Positions 53,896-62,425 of a stretch of DNA of 64,000 bases are shown piece by piece; position 1 is the first letter of the stretch, and every line of letters starts with the position of its first letter. This stretch comes from Pseudomonadota bacterium (GTDB lineage Bacteria > Desulfobacterota > Desulfovibrionia > Desulfovibrionales > Desulfovibrionaceae), in NCBI GenBank assembly GCA_023419375.1, contig JAEZYD010000008.1:62001-126000 (forward strand). Reading direction: 5' to 3'. The notes below the pieces were generated by a model, which did no database searches, was not told where the DNA came from, and saw only the letters and a list, made by a program, of their open reading frames with translations. The position numbers and the translations under genes were made by a program.

Positions 53896-54591
53896 TCAGG
53901 CGGAGCGCAGGCTCTGCGTACCGCCGTGCACGTTGATGTGATGCAGGATGACGCCAAGCACTCCCTCGATGTCAAGGTGGGACGTGTCCACAATCAGCGA
54001 ATCCTGCGCGGGGCGCAAGGGGGCCACGGCGCGGTTGCGGTCAAGGGCGTCACGCTGGCGGATCTGTTCGGTCAGGGTGGCGAGATCCGCCTTTTGCCCG
54101 CTGGACTCAAGGTCATGCAGACGGCGCATGGCGCGTACCTCAGGCGCTGCATCCAGAAAGAACTTGAATCGCGCATCGGGAAAAACCACTGTCCCCATGT
54201 CGCGCCCTTCGGCCACCAGCGGGTATTGCTCGCCAATGGCGCGCTGGGTGGCGCGCAGAATTTCGCGCACCACAGGCACGGTGGCTATGCGGGCAGCCAG
54301 CATGCCCACAGCCTCGGTGCGCACCTCGCCCCGCACGGCAACGCCGTTGCAGAACAGGGTGGACTGCTGCCCGAGGCCCGAAAGGGTGAAGGTCCACTCC
54401 GCGCAACGGGTGCGCAGTTCTTCTTCCGGCAATGTTTCCGCCCCGGCGCCCAGCTTGAGCGCCATACAGCGGAACATGGCCCCGGTATCAAGGTAGGAAA
54501 GGCCAAGCCCTTCGGCCACACGCCGGGCCAGCGTGGTTTTGCCCACGCCTGCCGGGCCGTCAAGCGTCACCACAGGAAGCCGCGCACTCAT
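53896..54591 (-). CDS. cmk: Cytidylate kinase
   Basis: The 231-residue P-loop kinase phosphorylates CMP and dCMP. It has LDGPAGVGKTTLARRVAEGLGLSYLDTGAMFRC at the N-terminus, the ARIATVPVVREILRATQR CMP-binding region and GRDMGTVVFPDARFKFFLDA. The start overlaps the hisC stop by 4 bases, so the two genes are translationally coupled. The pairing with hisC has no obvious metabolic logic but clusters of this kind are common. Confidence 0.95.
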   Translation of the reverse strand: MSARLPVVTLDGPAGVGKTTLARRVAEGLGLSYLDTGAMFRCMALKLGAGAETLPEEELRTRCAEWTFTLSGLGQQSTLFCNGVAVRGEVRTEAVGMLAARIATVPVVREILRATQRAIGEQYPLVAEGRDMGTVVFPDARFKFFLDAAPEVRAMRRLHDLESSGQKADLATLTEQIRQRDALDRNRAVAPLRPAQDSLIVDTSHLDIEGVLGVILHHINVHGGTQSLRSA

Positions 54592-55721
54592 GCCTTTGCC
54601 CCTTTGCGGGCAATAATATCTGCCATGGCGGAAAGAAAGGCGATGTTTTCCTGCTTATTGCCAATGCTGACACGCAACAGATCCGGCAGGCTGTAGCTCT
54701 TGAGCGGGCGGATGATGATGCCGCGCGCGAGCAGGGTCTCAAAACATTCGGCAGCGGTGGGCGAGCCCTCGGGCATGCCGAACATCAAAAAGTTCGCTTC
54801 GCTCGGCCATACCTTGCAGCCCAGAGCCGTCAGGCCAGCAAACAGCTCCTTGCGGCCCGTGCGCACGGCATCCTGCGTGGCCTTGTAAAAGGTATCGTCG
54901 GCCAGGGCCGCCAGAGCCGCTTCCTCCGCCAGAATGTTGACAGAGAAGGGCAGGCGCGCGCGCCAGACAAAATCCGCCAGATGGTCAGGCAAAATGCCAT
55001 AGCCCACGCGCATGCCCGCAAGCCCGAAGCTTTTGGAAAACGTGCGCATGAAGGCCGTGTTATGGGGCATGATGCCGCTCGCCAGCAGGGATGCGGCTTT
55101 TTCATCTTCGGCAAAATCCACGTAGGCTTCGTCCACCACCAGCAGGCAGTCGGGGGCCTTGTGCGCCAGATCGCGCGCAAGGGCCTCCACTGCAGCGCGT
55201 GGAGGGCAAAAACCAGAGGGATTGTCGGGCGTGGTCACAAAAACAATGCGCGTGTTGGCGTCCACCAGTTCCAGCAGGGCGGCAAAGTTGAAGGAAAAAT
55301 CTTCCTCAAGAGGCTGCCGCCGGATTTCTACGCCGCAAATACGCCCCTGAATGGGGTAAATGCTGAAACAGGGGTTGAAGCACACAATATTGTGCGCGCC
55401 GGGGATTGCCAAAATGCGGATGAGCAGATCAATGATTTCGTCCGAACCGTTGCCCACAACCACGCGGTGCTCGTCAACGCCGTGTCGCTGGCCCAGCGCC
55501 TTTGCCAGCCGCGGATTGCCGCCCTGAGGATAGCGGAAGGCCCCGGCCGCGTGGCGTTCCACAGCCTCGCGGGCCAGAGGGGGCATGCCCAGCGGATTTT
55601 CGTTGCTGGCCATCTTGATAACCTGGGGCAGGTTGTACTTATCCTGGATTTCGGCAATGGAAAGGCCGGGAACATAGGCCTTGAGGGCCATAATTTCCTG
55701 GCGCACACTGATCTCGGACAT
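54588..55721 (-). CDS. hisC: Histidinol-phosphate aminotransferase
   Basis: The 377-residue fold-type I PLP enzyme converts imidazole-acetol phosphate to histidinol phosphate. Visible motifs are SNENPLGMPPLAREAV, GNGSDEIIDLLIR, the DNPSGFCPP loop, LLVVDEAYVDFA and FSKSFGLAGMRVGYGI with the PLP lysine. The ATG at 55721 follows the usual N-terminal region (VPGLSIAEIQDKY). It may also act on aromatic amino acids, as many HisC do. The gene is followed by cmk. Confidence 0.94.
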   Translation of the reverse strand: MSEISVRQEIMALKAYVPGLSIAEIQDKYNLPQVIKMASNENPLGMPPLAREAVERHAAGAFRYPQGGNPRLAKALGQRHGVDEHRVVVGNGSDEIIDLLIRILAIPGAHNIVCFNPCFSIYPIQGRICGVEIRRQPLEEDFSFNFAALLELVDANTRIVFVTTPDNPSGFCPPRAAVEALARDLAHKAPDCLLVVDEAYVDFAEDEKAASLLASGIMPHNTAFMRTFSKSFGLAGMRVGYGILPDHLADFVWRARLPFSVNILAEEAALAALADDTFYKATQDAVRTGRKELFAGLTALGCKVWPSEANFLMFGMPEGSPTAAECFETLLARGIIIRPLKSYSLPDLLRVSIGNKQENIAFLSAMADIIARKGAKA

Positions 55722-55805
55722 GGTTACTCCACCGGTATCGCCCGCAGGGGCGAAGATTCATGGCTGCGCATGGGCGCAAAGCGTTTTGCGGCGTTTGTCA
55801 GTATG

Positions 55806-55850
55806 TTTCAGCCAGCAAACCATCGCAATGCGACAGCTTGCTGGCTGAAA
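55806..55850. repeat. Inverted repeat between uspA and hisC
   Basis: TTTCAGCCAGCAA and TTGCTGGCTGAAA are exact 13-base arms around a 19-base loop. It may terminate the leftward uspA transcript, though no T-run follows. Confidence 0.6.
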
Positions 55851-55932
55851 AAGTTGGAAAGCTTGTCTTTCTTTATGGCACTGGTTCCGGCGCAACTGCC
55901 TTCGTGCCTGCAGGAAGGGCCAGATCCGCCAG

Positions 55933-56385
55933 TTATTCGCCTGCTTCCGTGGGGCGCACGGTCAGCACGGGCATGTCGGCGTTCTTGACCACCTTTTCCG
56001 CCACAGAGCCGAAAAGAATACGGTCGATGCCCTTGCGGCCATGGGTGCCCATGACGATAAGGTCGGCCTTTTCTTCACGGGCGCGGTTGAGGATTTCTTC
56101 GGCGGCATAGCCGATGAGCACCTGCCCCTTGGCTTCAACACCCACGAAATTTTCGGCCACGAACGATTCCATGGACTTTTCAGCGCCGGTCACGATTTCG
56201 CCGACAAAATTCTCAATGGTGTTGGGCGGTACATGAAAGCCCACGTACTGGCTCAGCGAGGGGGCGGTGTATACAACAAGCACGCTCGCCTTGAGGCCCT
56301 TGGCAAGAAGCACCGCGTATTCGGCAACTTCCTTGCTGTGTTCGGAAAGGTCTACCGCGCAAAGAATCTTCTTGATATCCTTCAT
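55933..56385 (-). CDS. Universal stress protein UspA family
   Basis: The 150-residue protein has KKILCAVDLSEHSKEVAEYAVLLAKGL at the start and the nucleotide-binding VMGTHGRKGIDRILFGSVAEKVVKNADMPVLTVRP at the end, with the G-x2-G-x9-GS pattern of ATP-binding Usp proteins. The ATG at 56385 has an AGGAG site. Such proteins help survival under starvation or oxidative stress. It appears to be a single-gene unit. Confidence 0.93.
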   Translation of the reverse strand: MKDIKKILCAVDLSEHSKEVAEYAVLLAKGLKASVLVVYTAPSLSQYVGFHVPPNTIENFVGEIVTGAEKSMESFVAENFVGVEAKGQVLIGYAAEEILNRAREEKADLIVMGTHGRKGIDRILFGSVAEKVVKNADMPVLTVRPTEAGE

Positions 56386-56683
56386 GGCAAACTCCTGTTC
56401 CCCCCGGTAGGCAGATTGATTAACGGGCTGGCTGTATATGGCCGACCAAGAGGGGGTTGGTTTGGGGTCGCAGCCTTTATCCTTTGCCTTCATCTGTAAT
56501 AAATGGTAGTTTTTTTCGGCACAATAGACAAGACATTTCGCCTAACGCCGCCAAGGGGCAGGGAAATTTTTTCCCCGTAACTTCTGCCAGCCTGTGAAAA
56601 ATCAGCCTGTTATGGAAGTGGGCCTTTATGGCAGGATTTTTGCATTTTTTCTGCAACGGCAGTACGCCAACCCTGGAGGCGAC

Positions 56684-57196
56684 ATGAAAGTTACCAACGA
56701 TCAACTTGAGGCGCTGTTACGCCAGCAGAGCCAGACCCCGGGCACAACCCGAGCGCAGACGGCGCAGGGCGGCTTTGAGGCGGCTTTGAGCGAACAGATG
56801 GGCCTTGAAAATGCCGTTGCATCTTCTGCGTTCCCCACAACGGCGGCGGGGCAGGCTTCGCAAGCATCCATGATCAGTCAGATGCTGCTTGGCTCCACCC
56901 AGTCCGAATCGGTAGATGTGGACGAAGACGTTATCCAGAGCGCCTTTTCGCAGGCTTCCGGCACGCTGGACATGTGGGATTCGTACGTTAACGCCCTGGG
57001 CTCCTCGGGCCAGAATGGTTCCTTGCGCGAAGCCTATTCCCTATTGCAGGGGATAGACGGGCAGGTTTCCGCCCTCAAGAACAGCACGGCCTCAGTACGC
57101 GGCCAGAATACTGGGCTTGATTCTCTGGTCAACGAGCTTGACGTGATGACAACGACAGAAAAAATCAAGTTCAACAGGGGCGACTATACCGCATAG
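56684..57196 (+). CDS. Hypothetical protein, unrecognised
   Basis: The 170-residue soluble protein starts MKVTNDQLEALLRQQSQTPG. Its first half is Gln/Ala/Ser/Thr-rich and low in structure (AQTAQGGFEAALSEQMG, TTAAGQASQASMISQMLLGS); the second half is helical (LREAYSLLQGIDGQVSALKNS, SLVNELDVMTTTEKIKFNRGDYTA). The composition recalls secreted or flagellar rod/hook accessory proteins, but no family was recognised. A CTGGAGG ribosome-binding site supports the ATG at 56684. It is followed by a strong terminator. Confidence 0.8.
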   Translation: MKVTNDQLEALLRQQSQTPGTTRAQTAQGGFEAALSEQMGLENAVASSAFPTTAAGQASQASMISQMLLGSTQSESVDVDEDVIQSAFSQASGTLDMWDSYVNALGSSGQNGSLREAYSLLQGIDGQVSALKNSTASVRGQNTGLDSLVNELDVMTTTEKIKFNRGDYTA

Positions 57197-57208
57197 TTGT
57201 CCGAACAG

Positions 57209-57246
57209 AAAAACCGCCGTGAGATCAGGGTTTCACGGCGGTTTTT
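57209..57246 (+). terminator. Intrinsic terminator after the hypothetical gene
   Basis: AAAAACCGCCGTGA and TCACGGCGGTTTTT form a 14-bp perfect stem with a T-run. Confidence 0.92.
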
Positions 57247-57331
57247 GCTTGTGATCAGGCCGTCTGCTCCCAGGAGCGGGCGGTTTTTTTGCGCATGGCG
57301 GTCAGCGCGGCTCATGGCCTGCGTAAACGAT

Positions 57332-57365
57332 CAAGCCTCCGGAATCATGTGGTTCCGGAGGCTTG
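57332..57365 (-). terminator. Hairpin terminator after the ZraP-like gene
   Basis: CAAGCCTCCGGAA and TTCCGGAGGCTTG form a 13-bp perfect stem with an 8-base loop, about 53 bases past the zraP-like stop. Confidence 0.7.
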
Positions 57366-57418
57366 CTTTATGGAGGTGCGTTGCCCTTAAACGGGCTGCG
57401 CCTTGCCTTGCTGCGAGG

Positions 57419-58018
57419 TTACTTGTTGCCGGTAGCGCCGGACTGCACGGCGTTGCCAGCGGCGCCAGCCGCGCCCATGCCGCCCATACCGGGGCAGTCG
57501 CCGGGGTTCATCATGCCGTTACCCATCATGCCATGTCCCATGCCGTGTCCGCCCATGCGGTGTCCCATGCCACGGCCCATGTGCCCACCCATGAAGGGAA
57601 TGCCCTTGTCGGACATCTGCTTGAGCATTTCGGCCTTGGCGCTGTACAGCTTGGCGTCGATGTCGCGCAGATCCTTCTGGGCGGCCTTGACGCGGGCGTC
57701 GTCGGGCTTGGCGCCAGCGGCGGCAAGATTGTTCAGCTCAGCCATCTTGGCATAGTGCTGCTGCATGGTGGGCTGTGTTTTTTCAACAAAGCTCTGGTGG
57801 ATCTGCTGCATGGTTTCCATCTGTTCGCTGGACAATCCCATGCCAGGGCCCATGCCATATCCCATGCCGGGGCCCATACCCATGCCCATGCCAGTGCCGG
57901 GGCCCATGCCTGCGGGGCCGTGGCCGTCGCCGTGCTGGGCGGAGGCAACGCCCGAAAGGCCGAGGAAGATGGCAAGGGTAAGGGCCGCGCCGCTGGTAAC
58001 GATCTTGGAGGTCTTCAT
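57419..58018 (-). CDS. ZraP/Spy-type periplasmic metal-stress protein
   Basis: The 199-residue protein has a signal peptide (about 1-27, ending GVASAQ), a Gly/Met-rich stretch (GMGPGTGMGMGMGPGMGYGMG), a helical LTXXQ/CpxP-like core (about 60-140: SSEQMETMQQIHQSFVEKTQPTMQQ) and a His/Met/Gly-rich tail (HMGRGMGHRMGGHGMGHGMMG). ZraP binds zinc and acts as a periplasmic chaperone in envelope or metal stress. It ends a leftward set with a small peptide and a SHOCT protein, divergent from a ZraS/ZraR-like two-component pair. AAAGGAAA precedes the ATG. Confidence 0.88.
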   Translation of the reverse strand: MKTSKIVTSGAALTLAIFLGLSGVASAQHGDGHGPAGMGPGTGMGMGMGPGMGYGMGPGMGLSSEQMETMQQIHQSFVEKTQPTMQQHYAKMAELNNLAAAGAKPDDARVKAAQKDLRDIDAKLYSAKAEMLKQMSDKGIPFMGGHMGRGMGHRMGGHGMGHGMMGNGMMNPGDCPGMGGMGAAGAAGNAVQSGATGNK

Positions 58019-58092
58019 TGTAGTATTTCCTTTAAGTTTGATGGTAGTTGCGTGTTTGTTGGATGGTTATTTTTCTCAGGCTGCCGGGAGCC

Positions 58093-58266
58093 TTAGCGCC
58101 CGTAGCCATGCCCGTAGCCGTGGGGGCCGTGCGAGCCGGATTGACCGTTGCCGCACCAGGAGGAACTGATCTGGGTATCAACCGTGTTGGCGGCAGAAGC
58201 GTTTACCGCAAAGGCCAGCACCAGGGCCAGGGAAGCGAAAACCAGAGTGAGTTTGAGTGATTTCAT
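58093..58266 (-). CDS. Short secreted His/Gly-rich peptide (57 residues)
   Basis: A small gene of 58 codons runs leftward from an ATG at 58266 with a near-perfect AAAGGAG ribosome-binding site. The product has a clear signal peptide (MKSLKLTLVFASLALVLAFA ... NASAA), one Cys (SSSWCGNG) and a tail SGSHGPHGYGHGYGR with four His residues that could bind metal. It lies between the ZraP-like gene and the SHOCT gene, on the same strand, and would share the sigma-54 promoter. No family was recognised; a metal-binding or stress peptide is inferred. Confidence 0.8.
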   Translation of the reverse strand: MKSLKLTLVFASLALVLAFAVNASAANTVDTQISSSWCGNGQSGSHGPHGYGHGYGR

Positions 58267-58307
58267 GAGTATTCTCCTTTATATCGGCCTGCTCAAAGCT
58301 GGGCCGT

Positions 58308-58532
58308 TCAGATGGATTTTTTCAGTTTTTCGTATTCCTCAAGAGTGATTTCTCCAGAGGCAAGCCGTCTTTTAAGAATCGCCATGGAATCTGTATAATC
58401 CATGTTTTTTCTCTGTGACGGGAACATTCTGCTGATAAAAGCGACCGCAAGGGAAATAATCAGTATCATGAATATGAGGTGCGTCATGCCATTTCCCCAT
58501 CCCATTACGCTTCCTATATCGCAGCCATACAT
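58308..58532 (-). CDS. Small membrane protein with C-terminal SHOCT domain
   Basis: The 74-residue protein has one hydrophobic helix (about 17-36, THLIFMILIISLAVAFISRMF) and a C-terminal SHOCT motif (SMAILKRRLASGEITLEEYEKLKKSI). SHOCT domains are short oligomerisation modules often found at the ends of membrane stress proteins. It is the first gene after the sigma-54 promoter at 58623-58639 and precedes the His-rich peptide and ZraP-like genes. A GAGG site lies 9 bases before the ATG. Confidence 0.85.
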   Translation of the reverse strand: MYGCDIGSVMGWGNGMTHLIFMILIISLAVAFISRMFPSQRKNMDYTDSMAILKRRLASGEITLEEYEKLKKSI

Positions 58533-58622
58533 ATCAGTATCCTCAATGTGACGTTGCGCCGTCAGTTTGTTATTTATCTTCTGATTGGTGCTGCGTATTT
58601 CAGCGCCGTTTGATGCTGTATA

Positions 58623-58639
58623 GGCAAAGGCCGTGCCAA
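58623..58639 (-). promoter_or_regulatory. Sigma-54 promoter of the SHOCT / peptide / ZraP-like operon
   Basis: On the reverse strand TTGGCACGGCCTTTGCC matches the -24/-12 consensus (TTGGCAC-N5-TTGC) at nearly every position. It lies about 90 bases before the SHOCT start. The neighbouring NtrC-type regulator has the GAFTGA sigma-54 contact loop, so it is the likely activator. Confidence 0.85.
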
Positions 58640-58642
58640 AAT

Positions 58643-58791
58643 GAGTAAAATTGTAACACGCTAAAATTACTTGATTAAATAAAACTAATGAAAAACGGGC
58701 ATTCTCTGGCAGGATTGATATTGTCCGTTTTTTACTCGATTTGCTGGATAACTATCCAATTTTTACCAGGGGGCTTGCGCGGTGAGTAAAA
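58643..58791. promoter_or_regulatory. Three GAGTAAAA boxes, candidate activator sites
   Basis: GAGTAAAA occurs at 58643-58650 (+), as its complement at 58730-58737 (-), and at 58784-58791 (+), all within the divergent gap upstream of the sigma-54 promoter. GAGTAA-type sequences resemble what I recall of enteric ZraR boxes. They may be enhancer sites of the adjacent NtrC-type regulator. Confidence 0.45.
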
Positions 58792-58830
58792 AATACATAC
58801 TTATGAGACTGCGCCGTTGAGGAAACACTT

Positions 58831-60819
58831 ATGATCCGTTTTCGCTCATCTCTCTCCCAGCGCTTGTCGCGCATGGGCCTTTCACCCTGGATGCTGCTTG
58901 GGGCAGCCCTTATTCTCGGCCTGACACTGGTGGGGCTTTCCGTGCGCAGCAACCAGCGCGAGCGGGCCTTTATGGTGCACAACCTTACGGACAGGGCCGA
59001 GGCGCTTATCTGGGCGCTTGAAGCCGGAACCCGCACGGGCATGCGCCTCAGCCCCGGCACTGTGCTGGGCCTGCGCCCGCTGCTCAGCGAAACGGCCCGC
59101 CAACCCGGCATTCTCTATATGGCCGTCACCGATACCAGCGGGGCCATACTTGCCCAAAGCGGGGACAGCTCGCCAATTCCCGGCGTGCCGGATGACGCCG
59201 CACCGGAATTTACCCCCACCCCCATGCTGGTGCAGCCGCAGGACATCCCCCCCCTTGCAGATGTTACAGACCGGCCCATGTGGCGGGTTCGCAAGGTGGA
59301 TGGAAAAGAAGTTTTTGAGGTTTTTCGTGTGTTTGCGCCATTGAGTCGTTCGCATGGGCAACAGCACATGGGCGGGCAGCAGCATATGGGCGGCGGGCAT
59401 GGCCCCCACGGCATGGGCATGATGGGCCGCATGATGGGGCATTCACCCGATAGTGACGGGCCGGGTCCCGATGAAGTGTTTGGCAATCCGCCGCCCCCGC
59501 CTCCACTGGGTGGGTTTGGTGGCCGCCCCGGCCCCGAGGCCCCCCGGCAGGTGGTGGGCGTGGCCCTTGTGGGCTTTGACGCGCGCCCCTTTGAGGATGC
59601 TCTGGCGCAGGACGCGCGCAACAACCTGCTCTCTGCCGCGCTGGCTGCCGCCCTGGGGCTGGCTGGTTTTGTGTCCCTGTTCTGGATGCACAACAACCGT
59701 CGCTGGCGGCGTATTGTACGCGATCAGCAGACCATGGCCGCAGAGGTCGTGGCAAACCTCCCCCTTGGGCTTGTGATCAGTGATCCGAACGGGCGCATTG
59801 CCATGATCAACGACACGGCTCTGTCCATGTTCGGCAAACAGCGTGCAGAAATATTTCCTTCAGGCACGGAGGCTTCTCAGGGCGATGCAGACAAGCCCGG
59901 CAGGGCTGCACGGGCACGGCGGCTGCGCAGTCTGCCCGGTCTGGAGTGGGAAGCTCTGGTGGGCAAACTGGTTAAGGGATCGCGCATTCTGGAGCAGGAA
60001 ACAACGTTAGCCGTGCCGGGAATCAAACCGCTGACCATCAGCCTTGGCGGCGCGGCCATGCGCAACGAGGACGGCGCTTTTTTGGGCAACGTGTTCGTGT
60101 TGCGCGACATTACGGAAATGAAGCGCCTTCAGGCTGACGCCCAGCGCAATGACCGCCTGGCGGCCCTTGGGCATCTGGCGGCGGGCGTGGCCCACGAAAT
60201 CCGCAATCCCCTGAGCACCATCAAGGGCGTGGCTCTGTATATCGCCAAGCGCATGCCCTTGGGCGGGCGCGAGGAAGAAGCCGCCCAGCGCATGATTGAC
60301 GAAGTGGAGCGGCTGGACCGCGTGGTTTCCGAGTTGCTGGAGTTTGCGCGCCCCGGTTCCTTTGAGACAGTAGAGGCTGATCTTGGCGAGGTCATCGGGC
60401 GCGCCCTGCGGCTTGCCGAGGCAGACATCAAGGCCAAGAACATTGCCGTGGTTTTTGAAATGGAGCCGGGTTTTCCGCTGGTGCGTATCAGCTCAGAGCG
60501 GCTCACCCAGGCTCTGCTGAATCTATTTCTCAACGCGGTTCAGGCCATGGAGCACGGCGGCACCCTGCGCGTGAGCACGCGCGCGCTGCCCGAGGGCATG
60601 TTCAGCATTGCCGTGGCCGACACGGGGCCGGGCATTCCGGCAGAGATTCAGGCTTCCATTTTTACGCCCTATTTTACCACCAAATCATCGGGAACCGGCC
60701 TCGGGCTTGCCATTGTCTATCAGATTGCCGAGGGGCACGGCGGGCGCGTCAGTGTTGGCAATGCCCCCGGGCATGGGGCGGAATTTACGCTCACCCTGCC
60801 TGTAAACGGCAAGGGTTAG
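58831..60819 (+). CDS. ZraS/HydH-like sensor histidine kinase with Met/His-rich sensor insert
   Basis: The 662-residue kinase has a membrane helix near 21-40, a periplasmic sensor region, a second helix near 268-290, a PAS-like domain (about 300-430), HisKA with phospho-His near 455 (AAGVAHEIRNPLSTIKG) and a HATPase domain (LNLFLNAVQAMEHGG, DTGPGIPAEI, GTGLGLAIVYQI). Residues about 175-240 are an unusual insert rich in His, Met, Gly and Pro (HGQQHMGGQQHMGGG, then a PPPPPP run) resembling the composition of the adjacent ZraP-like protein. It precedes an NtrC-type regulator by 75 bases. Metal sensing is inferred. Confidence 0.9.
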   Translation: MIRFRSSLSQRLSRMGLSPWMLLGAALILGLTLVGLSVRSNQRERAFMVHNLTDRAEALIWALEAGTRTGMRLSPGTVLGLRPLLSETARQPGILYMAVTDTSGAILAQSGDSSPIPGVPDDAAPEFTPTPMLVQPQDIPPLADVTDRPMWRVRKVDGKEVFEVFRVFAPLSRSHGQQHMGGQQHMGGGHGPHGMGMMGRMMGHSPDSDGPGPDEVFGNPPPPPPLGGFGGRPGPEAPRQVVGVALVGFDARPFEDALAQDARNNLLSAALAAALGLAGFVSLFWMHNNRRWRRIVRDQQTMAAEVVANLPLGLVISDPNGRIAMINDTALSMFGKQRAEIFPSGTEASQGDADKPGRAARARRLRSLPGLEWEALVGKLVKGSRILEQETTLAVPGIKPLTISLGGAAMRNEDGAFLGNVFVLRDITEMKRLQADAQRNDRLAALGHLAAGVAHEIRNPLSTIKGVALYIAKRMPLGGREEEAAQRMIDEVERLDRVVSELLEFARPGSFETVEADLGEVIGRALRLAEADIKAKNIAVVFEMEPGFPLVRISSERLTQALLNLFLNAVQAMEHGGTLRVSTRALPEGMFSIAVADTGPGIPAEIQASIFTPYFTTKSSGTGLGLAIVYQIAEGHGGRVSVGNAPGHGAEFTLTLPVNGKG

Positions 60820-60894
60820 GGCCGTTCCGCACCGTTGTACCCTGCTCAGAGCGCAGGCGAAACCGCAATACCGATTCAGTTCAAGGATAGTGTT

Positions 60895-62256
60895 ATGACT
60901 GCAAATCCCGCCATGCAACTGCTGGTGGTGGATGACGACCACAATCACCGCGAAATGCTGCGCGCCCTGCTTGAAGAGTGGGGTTACGCGCCCACCGGAG
61001 CCTCCAGCGGCGAGGAAGCCCTGGAGCTGTGCCGTGAACGTCCTTTTGACCTCATTCTCATGGATGTGCGCATGGGGGGCATGAGCGGCATAGAAGCCAC
61101 ACGGGCCGTCAAGGCATACAATCCCGCCATTCCCATTCTGATCATGACGGCCTACTCGGACGTTTCCAGCGCCGTGGAGGCGCTCAAGGCCGGGGCATAC
61201 GACTACCTCACCAAGCCTTTGGCCTTTGACGCGCTCAAGCTTGCCCTTGAGCGTGCGCTGGACCATGCCAGCCTGCGGCATGAGGTGCGTACACTGCGCC
61301 ACGAGCTGGCGGCAGGGCTGGACGCCCGCAACGTCATAGGGCAGAGCCCGGCCATGCGGCAGGTTCTGGATCTTGTTTCGGCCATTGCGCCCTCAGAGGC
61401 CACGGTGCTTGTGACGGGCGAATCCGGCACCGGCAAGGAAGTGGTGGCCAAGCTCATACACGCCAACAGCAACCGCCGCTCTGGCCCCTATGTGGCCGTG
61501 AACTGCGCGGCACTGACGGAGACTTTGCTGGAATCGGAGCTGTTCGGCCACGAAAAAGGCGCGTTCACCGGGGCGGAAAAGCGCCGCGAGGGGCGCTTTC
61601 TGGCAGCGGACAAAGGCACGATCTTTCTGGACGAGATTGGCGAAATTCCGCTTTCCATGCAGGTAAAGCTGCTGCGCGTCATTCAGGAGCGCGAGTTGCA
61701 GCGCGTGGGCGGCGATCAGACCGTGCGTGTGGATGTGCGCATTCTGGCGGCCACCAACAAGGATCTGGCGCGCGAGGTGGAAGAAGGGCGCTTTCGGCAG
61801 GATCTGTATTACCGGCTTAACGTGGTGGCCTTGCAGTTGCCGCCGCTGCGCGAGCGCGGCGAGGATATCCCCCTGCTTGCCATGCATTTTTTAAAGCTTT
61901 TTGCCGAGCGCAATGGCAAGACCGTCAAAGGATTTACGCCTGGGGCCATGGACCGCCTGTTGAAGCACAACTGGCCCGGCAACGTGCGCGAGCTGGAGAA
62001 CGCCGTGGAGCGGGCTGTGGTGCTGCTGGTGGGCGAGTATATCAGCGAGCGCGAGCTGCCCCCGACCATTGGCGGGCAGGAGGCGGAGGTTCCGGCGGCG
62101 TCGCGGCTGGATTTTGCCAATATGACGCTTGATGAGATTGAGCGGATGGCGGTTATGGATACCCTGGCGCAGGTGGGCGGGAACAAGAGCGAGGCTGCGC
62201 GGCGTTTGGGGATTAACCGTAAGACGTTGCTGTCAAAGCTCGGTGACGGAAAATAG
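60895..62256 (+). CDS. ZraR/NtrC-type sigma-54-dependent response regulator
   Basis: The 453-residue protein has a receiver domain (phospho-acceptor D57 in LILMDVRMGG), an AAA+ sigma-54-activator domain with Walker A GESGTGKE, the GAFTGA loop (KGAFTGAEKRREGRF) and GTIFLDEIGE, and a Fis-type helix-turn-helix (NKSEAARRLGINRKTLLSKL). It is the cognate partner of the upstream kinase and the natural activator of the sigma-54 promoter at 58623-58639. The ATG at 60895 has AAGGA upstream; a slightly earlier frame start lacks one. Confidence 0.95.
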   Translation: MTANPAMQLLVVDDDHNHREMLRALLEEWGYAPTGASSGEEALELCRERPFDLILMDVRMGGMSGIEATRAVKAYNPAIPILIMTAYSDVSSAVEALKAGAYDYLTKPLAFDALKLALERALDHASLRHEVRTLRHELAAGLDARNVIGQSPAMRQVLDLVSAIAPSEATVLVTGESGTGKEVVAKLIHANSNRRSGPYVAVNCAALTETLLESELFGHEKGAFTGAEKRREGRFLAADKGTIFLDEIGEIPLSMQVKLLRVIQERELQRVGGDQTVRVDVRILAATNKDLAREVEEGRFRQDLYYRLNVVALQLPPLRERGEDIPLLAMHFLKLFAERNGKTVKGFTPGAMDRLLKHNWPGNVRELENAVERAVVLLVGEYISERELPPTIGGQEAEVPAASRLDFANMTLDEIERMAVMDTLAQVGGNKSEAARRLGINRKTLLSKLGDGK

Positions 62257-62369
62257 CGCCGCACAGTGGCGAGGCTGAGGGAGAAAAGGCAGAAGCGGGG
62301 TGTGTTGTGGCGGGGTGAGCCTGTCGAGCGCATTTACGCAAACCCGACTTTTACGCCCTGAATGCGTCA

Positions 62370-62425
62370 GCGCCGGGATTTTGATGCTCACGTACTTGAG
62401 TACGCTGCGCTCAAAATCCCGGCGC
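62370..62425. repeat. Nested palindrome (15-bp arms)
   Basis: GCGCCGGGATTTTGA and TCAAAATCCCGGCGC are perfect arms. Between them CGTACT-tg-AGTACG (62391-62404) forms an inner palindrome. The structure resembles dispersed extragenic palindromes. Confidence 0.8.
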
